Position numbers and translations under genes: made by a program. DNA of 64,000 nucleotides, from positions 1 through 64,000 of the forward strand of contig JAKFYE010000007.1 in NCBI GenBank assembly GCA_021731045.1. The letters run 5' to 3'. Below, piece by piece: positions 16,273-23,505 of this stretch; the first letter of the stretch is position 1, and every line of letters begins with the position of its first letter. Under the pieces are notes generated by a model, which saw only the letters and a list, made by a program, of their open reading frames with translations, had not been told where the DNA came from and did not search any database. This DNA is from Bdellovibrionales bacterium. Lineage in GTDB: Bacteria > Bdellovibrionota > Bdellovibrionia > Bdellovibrionales > JAKFYE01.

Positions 16273-16440
16273 ATTGTTTTTTCTCCTTTTCTTTTTGCTC
16301 TCAAATCCAAATGAAATTTAAAGTCAAGGGTCGCCAAGGCGACCGCGTAGCGGCTTAAGCCCTTGACTTTAAATTTCATTTGGATTTTTCCCCCCTCAAA
16401 AAAAGAAAAGGAGAAAAAACAATATGAAAAATTTCAGAAC
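16256..16440. repeat. Long inverted repeat joining the divergent four-helix-bundle genes
   Basis: Arms 16256-16330 and 16360-16440 are inverted copies. The inner 28 bases of each (16303-16330, 16360-16387) match perfectly. About 40 bases further out also match, from the AAAAAGAAAAGG purine run through the ATG to codon 6 of each gene; only a short stretch of C's and A's between these blocks differs. The 29-base centre contains its own GTCGCC/GGCGAC hairpin starting at 16330. Both ribosome sites and both start codons lie within the arms, so the two leaders are mirror images. Confidence 0.93.
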
Positions 16441-16720
16441 CCTCGATCTGGCTAAGGATTTCTACCAAAAGGCCAAAATGATAAAGCTCACAGGAGCGTT
16501 TAAGAATCAATTTGAACGAGCTTTACTGAGCGTGCCACTCAATCTCGTTGAAGGGACAGTCAAACCATCAGCAAAGAAAAGGCAACGATTCTACTACACG
16601 GCACTCGGTAGCTTAAGAGAAGTGCAAATGATTCTAGAACTCACCGGTCACGACTTCTTGCTCAAAGAGTCGGATAACTTGGCAAGGCATCTCTATCTTC
16701 TCTGCAAACGAACACGATAA
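16424..16720 (+). CDS. Four-helix-bundle protein of S23/IVS/Avd family, copy B
   Basis: A 98-residue paralogue of copy A, beginning with the same MKNFRT and sharing FKNQFERALLSVPLNLVEGT and the YYTALGSLREV helix. Between them the two proteins agree at roughly 40-50 % of positions by eye, yet their leaders are nearly identical. An AAGGAGAAAAAACAAT leader precedes the ATG. The family binds structured nucleic acid in the Avd case; here the partner is unknown. The gene ends 57 bp before the NUDIX gene, which reads the other way. Confidence 0.88.
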   Translation: MKNFRTLDLAKDFYQKAKMIKLTGAFKNQFERALLSVPLNLVEGTVKPSAKKRQRFYYTALGSLREVQMILELTGHDFLLKESDNLARHLYLLCKRTR

Positions 16721-16776
16721 CAAAATCTGAGCACGTCCACCGAACACGGTGAACAGTGCACTCTGCACGGAAAGTT

Positions 16777-17334
16777 CTAAGGTAGATGAAATCCTAGAAA
16801 TCTAAGCGATTTAAAAAACGAGGCAATGATCAAGGAGTGGTCGATTGCACCATCATAGATCATATCAATCACTTCGGGGATCGTGCGTGTAATAACTTTG
16901 ATGTCCTCAAAGGGATCTAAATTTTGGGCATGTTCGAGGGAACATCCTAAGGCTACATACGTGTGCAGAAAATTATTTTGGATCGCGGGATTAGGTCGAT
17001 GCTTTCCGACATAGCGAATTTCGTCGGGAACGTAGCCTGTTTCTTCTTGCAACTCACGAATACCCGCAAGCTCTGCGGATTCTTTTAATGAAACACTTCC
17101 ACCCGGAAACTCAATCGTGACCTTTCCGATCGCATGTCGGTACTGTTCGACCAGAATCACGCGGTCATCAGTTGTTATCGGAATGACATTGACCCAATCA
17201 GTAAATTCCATAACGTAGTAATTGGGCATAACTCGACCATCGGGCAGTTCACACTTATCCGTACGTAATCGGTAAAAATGGGTTTTAAAAATTTCGGCAG
17301 TGGTTAACACGTTCCACTTTTCAATGTCAGCCAT
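16777..17334 (-). CDS. NUDIX hydrolase, ADP-ribose pyrophosphatase-like
   Basis: A 185-residue cytosolic enzyme. The Nudix box runs from Gly79 to about 101, with GGSVSLKESAELAGIREL followed by QEETGYV, keeping the G-x5-E-x7-REUxEExGU pattern. The VEQYRHAIGKVTIEFPGG segment just before it is typical of ADP-sugar pyrophosphatases (NudF branch). It most likely hydrolyses ADP-ribose or a similar nucleoside diphosphate sugar with Mg2+. It stands alone between the four-helix-bundle pair and a divergent secreted-protein gene. Confidence 0.9.
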   Translation of the reverse strand: MADIEKWNVLTTAEIFKTHFYRLRTDKCELPDGRVMPNYYVMEFTDWVNVIPITTDDRVILVEQYRHAIGKVTIEFPGGSVSLKESAELAGIRELQEETGYVPDEIRYVGKHRPNPAIQNNFLHTYVALGCSLEHAQNLDPFEDIKVITRTIPEVIDMIYDGAIDHSLIIASFFKSLRFLGFHLP

Positions 17335-17450
17335 AGTCCCTGTGCTCCATCTAATAGACTCTTAGAACAACGCGGAGAGTGGCTCTGGTCAATACTTTGA
17401 GCACATAAAGAGTGGCGCCCAGACCAAAGTCTGTGAGCGACCTTAAACTG

Positions 17451-17479
17451 TTCACAATACCTCACCTGAAAGTTACAAT
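17451..17479 (+). promoter_or_regulatory. Candidate sigma-70 promoter of the secreted Cys-rich protein gene
   Basis: TTCACA (17451-17456) and TACAAT (17474-17479) are separated by 17 bases, and each is one mismatch from consensus. Transcription would start near 17486, about 20 bases before the ATG at 17507, leaving room for the AGGAG ribosome site. Prediction from sequence only. Confidence 0.55.
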
Positions 17480-17506
17480 TTAAGCATTACAAATAGGAGA
17501 TTGAAT

Positions 17507-19186
17507 ATGATTCTTTCAAGATACATCAGATTGGTTTTTGTACTCGTATTTTTTTTGACGACGCAAAGTTTTGCGGCAAAAAAGAAAGCGGCTCCAAATG
17601 AGAAGCGAGCCTCCCCATATATGCTTTCTTACAACGAGTTTAAGTCTCTAAATAAAGACCAACAAAATAAGTATATGGACAAGCTCCTTGTCACTTGGGT
17701 CGCATATGAAAAATCAACCGGAAATGGTTTGATCGGAGAGTTTAAATCGCCGCAAATTAGCATCGGATTAAGCTCCGCAAATGCGAGCGGAAAAGTGACT
17801 GAAATGTGGTGTACAAATTCGGTATCGTCTCAGTGCTACATTGCCGGAAACCTTTCTTGTAAGGGACAATATCCTAATGACTCCGATAAAAATTGTAAAA
17901 TTCCCACTCAAGCGCAGTGTGATGACCGCCGCCCGGGAGTTAAATGTACGGCGCCTTTTGCAAAACAAGCTAATGGCAGCGCCTTTTGTGCAGAACCCGT
18001 AAACGGTAGTTACTTAAATGTCTCTCAAACATGTTTAGCTCTCACTCGAGATGCGGTTCGTACCGGAAGCGCGAGTTACGATCCAGAACAAATGCGTGCG
18101 GTATTGGATGAAAATTCAGCCCAACGTAAAGCTGTAGATCAATTTTGTAATACTCACCCGGCTCCACCGTCATGGCCAACAACGTGTGGTGCTCTAACAG
18201 AAGCACGCCAATTGTATTCGACTTGGAAACCAAGTCCTGCAGATCAAATTCCTCAAGTTGGCGATGTATCGCAAATACCAGCAGAACAAGCACCTCCAAA
18301 ACAAGATCAATCCAATCAAACTCGTCCAACTCCAACAACTCCTGCCCAACAAACTCCGGTTAGACCAACCGGAAATGGCGCAAAGTGGTGTGCCGAGGAC
18401 AACAATTTTCAATTTGCTCCAGCAAAACTTGATGCTCAACGCGCGCTTAAAGGTGATGAACTGCGCGACAATTTGAAAGTCCAGGGTTCAGAACGAGTGA
18501 TCGTAGAAAATACCAGCTGTATGCTTTGCGGACTTAAAATTGCCTGTGGCGATACGTCTGCAAACATCGGTCTTAAATCTGACCCAAGTTATAATTTTAG
18601 CGAGGCTTGTAAAGGCGCTAACAAACAAATCGAAAAACGAATTCAAGCTCATCAACTTATTTGTGGTAGCGACAATTCTACTATGGCGTTCACCAATAAA
18701 TGGATCGAGCTCAATAAAAAGTTTGGTTACCTCCAGATGAAAGAAAGAGCCGGAGATAAAACGCTTATTCGCCTTATTAATGAATACTATTATGAAGGGA
18801 ATAAAATCGGTGTCTTTTGTGCGAGCGGCAACGAGACTGTAAATCCAAAAACATCTGCATATAACTGGAGTCGTGACTGGGATAAAAATAATCTTTCTCC
18901 GGTTGTCATGATCCAGGATGAGTATAACTTTAAGAAAACACAGGGGCTCAACGGCAAAGGTAACGCGGCCGAAGCAGCAGCACGAGAAGAATATCAAAGA
19001 GCGATTGCCGGTTCACTTGGTATGACAGAGTTTAGATCGCAAACACATATGGCCGATGCCGCTCAAGGCAAAGATATGGCGAGCCCATTCTTAAAATTCG
19101 TATGTGATGCGAAAGACCATAAAAACACGTTTGGAACAAATGGCCAAGCCACACAAAATGCACCGGCCACTCAACCTGAAAACTAA
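17507..19186 (+). CDS. Large secreted Cys-rich protein, unknown function
   Basis: The start is the ATG at 17507, with AGGAG seven bases upstream. The 559-residue product has a signal peptide (YIRLVFVLVFFLTTQSFA-AKKK). Two Cys-containing regions (about 95-225 and 290-410) flank a Pro/Gln/Thr linker near 245-285 (PAEQAPPKQDQSNQTRPTPT). About 18 cysteines in a secreted protein suggest multiple disulphides. I recognise no family or catalytic motif. It is followed by a strong terminator and stands alone, so it is monocistronic. Possibly a cell-surface or exported protein. Confidence 0.87.
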   Translation: MILSRYIRLVFVLVFFLTTQSFAAKKKAAPNEKRASPYMLSYNEFKSLNKDQQNKYMDKLLVTWVAYEKSTGNGLIGEFKSPQISIGLSSANASGKVTEMWCTNSVSSQCYIAGNLSCKGQYPNDSDKNCKIPTQAQCDDRRPGVKCTAPFAKQANGSAFCAEPVNGSYLNVSQTCLALTRDAVRTGSASYDPEQMRAVLDENSAQRKAVDQFCNTHPAPPSWPTTCGALTEARQLYSTWKPSPADQIPQVGDVSQIPAEQAPPKQDQSNQTRPTPTTPAQQTPVRPTGNGAKWCAEDNNFQFAPAKLDAQRALKGDELRDNLKVQGSERVIVENTSCMLCGLKIACGDTSANIGLKSDPSYNFSEACKGANKQIEKRIQAHQLICGSDNSTMAFTNKWIELNKKFGYLQMKERAGDKTLIRLINEYYYEGNKIGVFCASGNETVNPKTSAYNWSRDWDKNNLSPVVMIQDEYNFKKTQGLNGKGNAAEAAAREEYQRAIAGSLGMTEFRSQTHMADAAQGKDMASPFLKFVCDAKDHKNTFGTNGQATQNAPATQPEN

Positions 19187-19206
19187 GATCTCTAATAGAA
19201 CCTCTC

Positions 19207-19240
19207 CCGCTAGCTCCGTTCGGAGCTAGCGGATCTTTTG
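19207..19240 (+). terminator. Strong rho-independent terminator after the Cys-rich protein gene
   Basis: A perfect 12-bp stem (CCGCTAGCTCCG/CGGAGCTAGCGG, 19207-19218 and 19221-19232) with a two-base centre, or 11 bp with a GTTC tetraloop, is followed by ATCTTTTG. It begins 21 bases after the stop codon. Confidence 0.85.
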
Positions 19241-19308
19241 ACTCTCATTATCCACCATCTCCCGAGAAGCATTTGACCTCCATTCCCGCCTCGAGCTAGA
19301 ACTTGCCC

Positions 19309-20130
19309 ATGGAAATTCAAACCTTGGTCCCCAATTTAAAAAATATCGATAACTCTGAGAATCTAGAGAAGTTAGAAAAAAGACTGTTTCGCGAAATTGG
19401 TACGGCGATTTCTGATTTTCATATGATTCAAGAAGGCGATAAAATTTTAGTTGCGATCTCGGGCGGAAAAGACTCTTGGGTTTTGCTTCATATTTTATGG
19501 GAGCTTCGCAAGCGTGCACCCATTAACTTTGATATTGTGGCTGCCAATATTGATCAAGGCTATTCGGGCTTTCGCCAAGATATCGTGGAAGACTTTGTGG
19601 AAACTCGGGACATCCCCTACCATATGGAAGTCCAAGATATTGCGAGCATCGTACTTGAGAAAAGTGAAAAAGACGGCTCCATACCGTGTTCACTTTGTTC
19701 GCGTTTACGAAGAGGTTCCCTTTACGGTTTAGCCGAAAAATTGGGATGCAATAAAATTGCGCTCGGTCATCATCAAGACGATATGATTGAAACTTTGCTG
19801 CTCAACGCTTTTTTTATCGGCAAGTTGGGATCGATGGCCCCTAAACTCAATTCAGACGACGGTAAAAACGTGGTGATTCGCCCGCTGATTTATGTCAAAG
19901 AATCTGAAATTATTGAGTACACCAAACAAATGAATTTTCCGATCGTTTGCTGTCAATGCCCACTCATGTGCGGTGAGGACATTCACGCAGATCACAAACG
20001 TCGCAAAATAAAACTTTTGATTTCAGATTTAGAAAAAGACATTCCTGAAATTCGCAATAGTCTGCTGGCCAGCTTAACAAACGTAAAACCATCTCATCTA
20101 TTGGATAAAAATCTCTGGAATTTTGAATGA
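19309..20130 (+). CDS. ttcA: tRNA 2-thiocytidine biosynthesis protein TtcA
   Basis: A PP-loop ATPase with ISGGKDS at about 50-56 and a CSLC pair (Cys127, Cys130). Further cysteines follow in a CCQCPLMCG stretch, consistent with the [4Fe-4S] cluster of TtcA. GHHQDDMIETLLLN is the family motif. It adenylates C32 of certain tRNAs for exchange of oxygen by sulphur. The ATG at 19309 is preferred to an in-frame TTG two codons earlier. The stop overlaps the next start by ATGA, so it is coupled to the rsmI-like gene. Confidence 0.93.
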   Translation: MEIQTLVPNLKNIDNSENLEKLEKRLFREIGTAISDFHMIQEGDKILVAISGGKDSWVLLHILWELRKRAPINFDIVAANIDQGYSGFRQDIVEDFVETRDIPYHMEVQDIASIVLEKSEKDGSIPCSLCSRLRRGSLYGLAEKLGCNKIALGHHQDDMIETLLLNAFFIGKLGSMAPKLNSDDGKNVVIRPLIYVKESEIIEYTKQMNFPIVCCQCPLMCGEDIHADHKRRKIKLLISDLEKDIPEIRNSLLASLTNVKPSHLLDKNLWNFE

Positions 20131-20783
20131 GCCTCTACGTTGTCGCTACACCCATTGGAAATTACGAAGATCTCTCTTTGCGCGCGATTGAAACACTAAA
20201 ATCCTGTGACCTCGTCATCGGCGAAGAAAAACGCGAAGTCGAATTATTGTTAAAACGCGCCGGCGCGTTTCCAAAACCCTATGAACTTCTGAACGAACAT
20301 TCAAAGCCCCAAGATTTAGAAGCACTAGCGAAAGAGTGTGCCACAAAAACGGTCGCCTTAGTTTCAGACTGCGGCACCCCCGGATTTTGCGACCCAGGCG
20401 CCGATCTCGTACGCTTGTGTCGCCAAAAAAAAATCGAAATCAAAACCCTCCCAGGCCCTTCAAGCCTAATGGCTCTTCTTAGTCTCACAGGCCATCGCAT
20501 AGACGAATTTTATTTTATGGGCTTTCTCCCTAGAGAAACCGAAGCCCGAACCAAAAAACTCAACACGTTAACCAAAATTCAAGTGCCCACGATTCTCATG
20601 GACACACCTTATCGACTAAAAAAACTATTAGAAGAAATCCAAACCCTACTCCCCCAAAAACAACTCTTCCTCGGCTGCGACTTCACCCAGGACTCCGAAT
20701 CCATTTACGAGGGCACCGCCACCCAAATCCAATCCCAACTCAAATCCGAAAAAGCCGAATTCGTCCTCCTCATTCTCCCTTAA
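20127..20783 (+). CDS. rsmI: RsmI-like SAM-dependent methyltransferase, short form
   Basis: A tetrapyrrole-methylase-fold protein with the RsmI landmarks: YVVATPIGNYEDLSLRAIE at the start, VSDCGTPGFCDPG, and LPGPSSLMALLSLTG. RsmI 2'-O-methylates C1402 of 16S rRNA. At 218 residues it lacks the C-terminal ~65-residue domain of E. coli RsmI and stops right after the methyltransferase core. The core itself looks intact, so this is a short variant rather than a broken gene. Translationally coupled to ttcA. Confidence 0.87.
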   Translation: MSLYVVATPIGNYEDLSLRAIETLKSCDLVIGEEKREVELLLKRAGAFPKPYELLNEHSKPQDLEALAKECATKTVALVSDCGTPGFCDPGADLVRLCRQKKIEIKTLPGPSSLMALLSLTGHRIDEFYFMGFLPRETEARTKKLNTLTKIQVPTILMDTPYRLKKLLEEIQTLLPQKQLFLGCDFTQDSESIYEGTATQIQSQLKSEKAEFVLLILP

Positions 20784-20860
20784 ACTTAAATTGTGTCCCT
20801 TACCTACACCATCTCACGAGAAAAACCTCCCGCTACACGCCGCTTTTATGCACTAACCAA

Positions 20861-20910
20861 ATCCGCAGATGCGATTTCTAAACATAATCCGAAATTAAAT
20901 TTTCGAATAT
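20861..20910. repeat. Diverged half copy of the palindromic element
   Basis: The 40 bases at 20871-20910 match one arm of the palindrome at 22389-22580 at 35 of 40 positions by eye, including CGATTTCTAA and TTTTCGAATATG. The similarity reaches into the left flank (CCGCAGA). The opposite arm is absent. This shows the sequence is a dispersed repeat. Confidence 0.75.
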
Positions 20911-20935
20911 GCTAGGTGAAACGTTTGTTTTACGA

Positions 20936-21907
20936 CTACTCAATTATTGACGATGCGCTTTGTTGTAAAGGCTGTGTGGAATTTTTCTGATTAAGTTGTT
21001 TTGATGTCTCATAAATCATTTTTATTTTCTTAATACCCTCTCCGTACTTTCCAATATAACGCCCATTTCTGTAGACCAAATGTTCTGCGGGAAATGGAGG
21101 GTCAGCTTCGCAAGAAGTTAGCCCTTTTACATATCTGAAAAACACATCATCTGATAAAGATTCAACAGCCTTGTCCAACGTCTTGCCGTCTAACCTAAGA
21201 CTGACTTCATCTTTAGTTTTGTCACCTAAACTAATGTTATTATCGTAAATTGCATCGAGAAGAAAATGGAACTCCAATGTGTGAGAATCATTGTATTCGA
21301 TCATAGATTTAACAGTATTACACAAGCAGGCACCGAGGTTTCCTCCTACAAAATAGTAGCGTGATGCAGTAAGCTTCATGCGGTGATCGCCCCAAGAAGA
21401 GGGTATGACAAAGCTTGGTGTTTTACTGTTTGATCTAAGCTGGTAAGGTGTACGATACTCTGGGCGCCGCAAAAGGCCTTTGCTGCTGCTTCTTTCTGCA
21501 TCTAGTTCGCTGGACAAAAATATCGTATCTGAATAAATCTTAGGAACAAAATTGGTCTCTAGCTGCTCTTTTATTGAATTTTGGTTTTGCGTAAAAATGA
21601 TTACAGGCCAACCTTTTGATCGAAAGTATTCAGTGACGTTGTTGGCAATAGGTAGCGCATTTTTTCGATCTGTATATTTAATAAAAGAACCTTCTAAATG
21701 AGTAATAATAAAAACATCTGAGACATTATCGACAATTTTTTCTGGTGCCATCACCTGGCTGCTTTGTGCCGGCATTCTGCTAGAAAAACTATTTGATTGA
21801 GCCAAATGATCTTTTGAGCAAATTGCTTTGAGTATATAGAGAAATACTAAACTTGAGCCTGCCAATAAATAGATAATCTTATTTTCTTTTTTATTATATC
21901 GAAGCAT
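20936..21907 (-). CDS. Orphan membrane-anchored protein, unknown function
   Basis: About 323 residues from the preferred ATG at 21907; an in-frame TTG 12 bases upstream is less likely. One N-terminal hydrophobic helix (about 11-29, IIYLLAGSSLVFLYILKAIC) suggests an inner-membrane anchor with a periplasmic body. The body looks alpha/beta, with FIITHLEGSFIKYTD and WPVIIFTQNQ strands, followed by YYFVGGNLGACLCNTVKSMI. I recognise no family. It looks more A+T-rich than its neighbours and has palindromic-element copies on both sides, so recent acquisition is possible. Confidence 0.75.
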   Translation of the reverse strand: MLRYNKKENKIIYLLAGSSLVFLYILKAICSKDHLAQSNSFSSRMPAQSSQVMAPEKIVDNVSDVFIITHLEGSFIKYTDRKNALPIANNVTEYFRSKGWPVIIFTQNQNSIKEQLETNFVPKIYSDTIFLSSELDAERSSSKGLLRRPEYRTPYQLRSNSKTPSFVIPSSWGDHRMKLTASRYYFVGGNLGACLCNTVKSMIEYNDSHTLEFHFLLDAIYDNNISLGDKTKDEVSLRLDGKTLDKAVESLSDDVFFRYVKGLTSCEADPPFPAEHLVYRNGRYIGKYGEGIKKIKMIYETSKQLNQKNSTQPLQQSASSIIE

Positions 21908-21919
21908 GTCGCCCGCCAA

Positions 21920-22566
21920 TGTTGAAGAATGTTAATGCACGCTCCGGACCACTAAAATGCTCAGGGGATTAAGTATCTTGATGTCTCATAATCCTAATTT
22001 AGTACGACTGCTCAAGCTTTATACAATAGTGTTATTTCTTTGAATATTTACGCTGTCTCAATTTGAAACAGCCTTTTGCTCAAGCTCGCCAAGAAAGGCG
22101 AGCTTTCAAGATCACTATACAAACTTAGTATCAGAAAATCATCTGATGCCCAAAATCACGATGATCATTTTTATTTCAATCAAGTCGTTTTATACCATTA
22201 AATTTATTGCGTTTAAGAATCATGTTTTCTGATTTCGGAATACTAGAGGTCGAGTAAAATCACTCGTAGAAACCATGAGCGCGGCTGACTGGTGAGTGGC
22301 AAAAAGTTAAACTTAAGCAACTTTAAACTTTATGCTATTTATCCTAGTTTTTACGAGCCGGATTTCGCTTAATCTGTAGGATACCGCAGAACCGATTTCT
22401 AAATAAAATCTGAATTGAAATTTTCGAATATGTCCCTAAATGAGGATTGAACGGACGCTGGCCAAAGGCCATTCGCGGCCACGATGGCCGCGAAAGTCCG
22501 TTCATGCGCCCACGGAGGGGCGCCCTCATTTAGGGACATATTCGAAAATTTCAATTCAGATTTTAT
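21920..22566. other. ~650-bp gene-free region carrying a hairpin and most of the palindromic element
   Basis: No credible gene is seen. The first part (to about 22380) is A+T-rich. Apart from a 9-bp hairpin at 22082-22105 (AAGCTCGCC/GGCGAGCTT, poor T-run) it shows nothing clear. The second part is the 192-bp palindromic element. A 61-residue minus-strand open frame across the element is an artefact of the G+C-rich core. Confidence 0.65.
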
Positions 22567-22580
22567 TTAGAAATCGGTTC
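22389..22580. repeat. 192-bp palindromic element with 57-bp perfect arms
   Basis: Arms 22389-22445 and 22524-22580 are perfect inverted copies of 57 bases. The 78-base core contains further stems: TGAACGGAC/GTCCGTTCA (22448-22456, 22496-22504), CGCGGCCA/TGGCCGCG around CGA (22474-22492), and GCGCCC/GGGCGC near the right arm. The arms are A+T-rich and the core G+C-rich. There is no reading frame of note, so it would have to be a non-autonomous MITE-like element or a structured RNA/DNA site. The right arm supplies the last codons and stop of the adjacent membrane-protein gene. Confidence 0.93.
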
Positions 22581-22893
22581 TAGTAAACCTTCGTTTGAGA
22601 TATCGGTAGAGAATTAAAGCGCCGTAGCTTATGAGCCACCAGAATAGGAATTGCATTGCAAATGGGAGGTAGGAATTCTGCCATTCCTCCCATTGTAAAG
22701 CTTGGATAGGATACAGAAGAAAACACGAAAACATGATGAGTCTATCGAAGATGTCAAAGAGGATACTGGGTTCAGGGTCTGAAGAGACCATCACAATATG
22801 AATAACTAAAAGACCGGCCCAGACAACGGGCAACCACATAGATTGTATAAAATCAGCCACAATGCCTTTAGGTTTAAATCTTTTTAAGTCCAT
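22567..22893 (-). CDS. Small membrane protein, 3' end supplied by palindromic element
   Basis: A 108-residue protein with three hydrophobic segments (about 20-37, 45-62 and 75-95). It has Trp-rich loops (QALQWEEWQNSYLPF) and a basic C-terminus (YRYLKRRFTRTDF). The last codons (ACC GAT TTC TAA) lie inside the right arm of the palindrome, so the natural C-terminus may have been replaced. No family recognised. Its start is about 100 bp from cysE on the other strand. Confidence 0.65.
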   Translation of the reverse strand: MDLKRFKPKGIVADFIQSMWLPVVWAGLLVIHIVMVSSDPEPSILFDIFDRLIMFSCFLLYPIQALQWEEWQNSYLPFAMQFLFWWLISYGALILYRYLKRRFTRTDF

Positions 22894-22996
22894 TCTTTTC
22901 TAAGTTTAGAGCCCAATTTATAAATAGTCTATTCCTTATGCCCGGTTCGCACCTTTTCAGTGACGGTTTTGGCAAACTCAGATAAATTGTGGGTCT

Positions 22997-23491
22997 ATGT
23001 TTGAGTTTTTAATGGCCTATAAACGTTATGATCCCGCCGCAAAATCTATGATGGAGATTGCGCTTTTGTATCCGGGCCCTAAAGCCATCCTCATGCACAG
23101 AATATCTCATTTTTTTTATAAAATTAAACTCTACTTTTTAGCCCGCATGATCTGCGAAATGTGCCGTGCCTTAACCGGGATCGAGATTCATCCCGGAGCT
23201 AAAATTGGAAGGCGCCTGGTGATCGATCATGGCGTTGGAACCGTTATTGGTGAGACGGCCGAAGTCGGTGACGATTGTTTGATTTTTCATGGAACAACTT
23301 TAGGCGGAATCTCTTTTGAAGACAAAAAACGCCATCCCACCTTGGGCAACCGGGTGATCATAGGCGCAGGAGCCAAGATCCTAGGTCCAATCACTTTACA
23401 TGACGGAGTTAAAGTCGGTGCGAATTCCGTAGTGACTAAAGATGTCGCCGCCGGCGAAACTGTTGTCGGCATTCCCGCAAAACCAATCTAA
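22997..23491 (+). CDS. cysE: Serine O-acetyltransferase, short form
   Basis: A left-handed beta-helix acetyltransferase that makes O-acetylserine from serine and acetyl-CoA for cysteine synthesis. The catalytic region is clear: [20 protein letters not shown], then [20 protein letters not shown] and [20 protein letters not shown]. At 164 residues it is shorter than E. coli CysE (about 270) because most of the N-terminal helical domain is missing, as in other short SATs, and it ends at GIPAKPI. No cysK lies beside it. Confidence 0.92.
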   Translation: MFEFLMAYKRYDPAAKSMMEIALLYPGPKAILMHRISHFFYKIKLYFLARMICEMCRALTGIEIHPGAKIGRRLVIDHGVGTVIGETAEVGDDCLIFHGTTLGGISFEDKKRHPTLGNRVIIGAGAKILGPITLHDGVKVGANSVVTKDVAAGETVVGIPAKPI

Positions 23492-23505
23492 AATTTACTC
23501 TGCAA

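Noticed and set aside
16303-16387. Transposon terminal inverted repeats
   Set aside because: The arms face each other across only 29 bases and contain both start codons; there is no transposase or target duplication.
15961-16720. Diversity-generating retroelement (Avd)
   Set aside because: No reverse transcriptase, template repeat or variable-repeat target is present; only the four-helix-bundle family is shared.
20936-21907. Known enzyme family for the orphan gene
   Set aside because: No catalytic motif could be supported, so it was left without a function.
22082-22105. Rho-independent terminator
   Set aside because: A good 9-bp stem, but no T-run on either side and no gene ending nearby; noted only as a hairpin.
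22344-22529. 61-codon minus-strand open frame over the palindrome
   Set aside because: Produced by the G+C-rich core of the element; it runs across the palindrome arm with no ribosome site.
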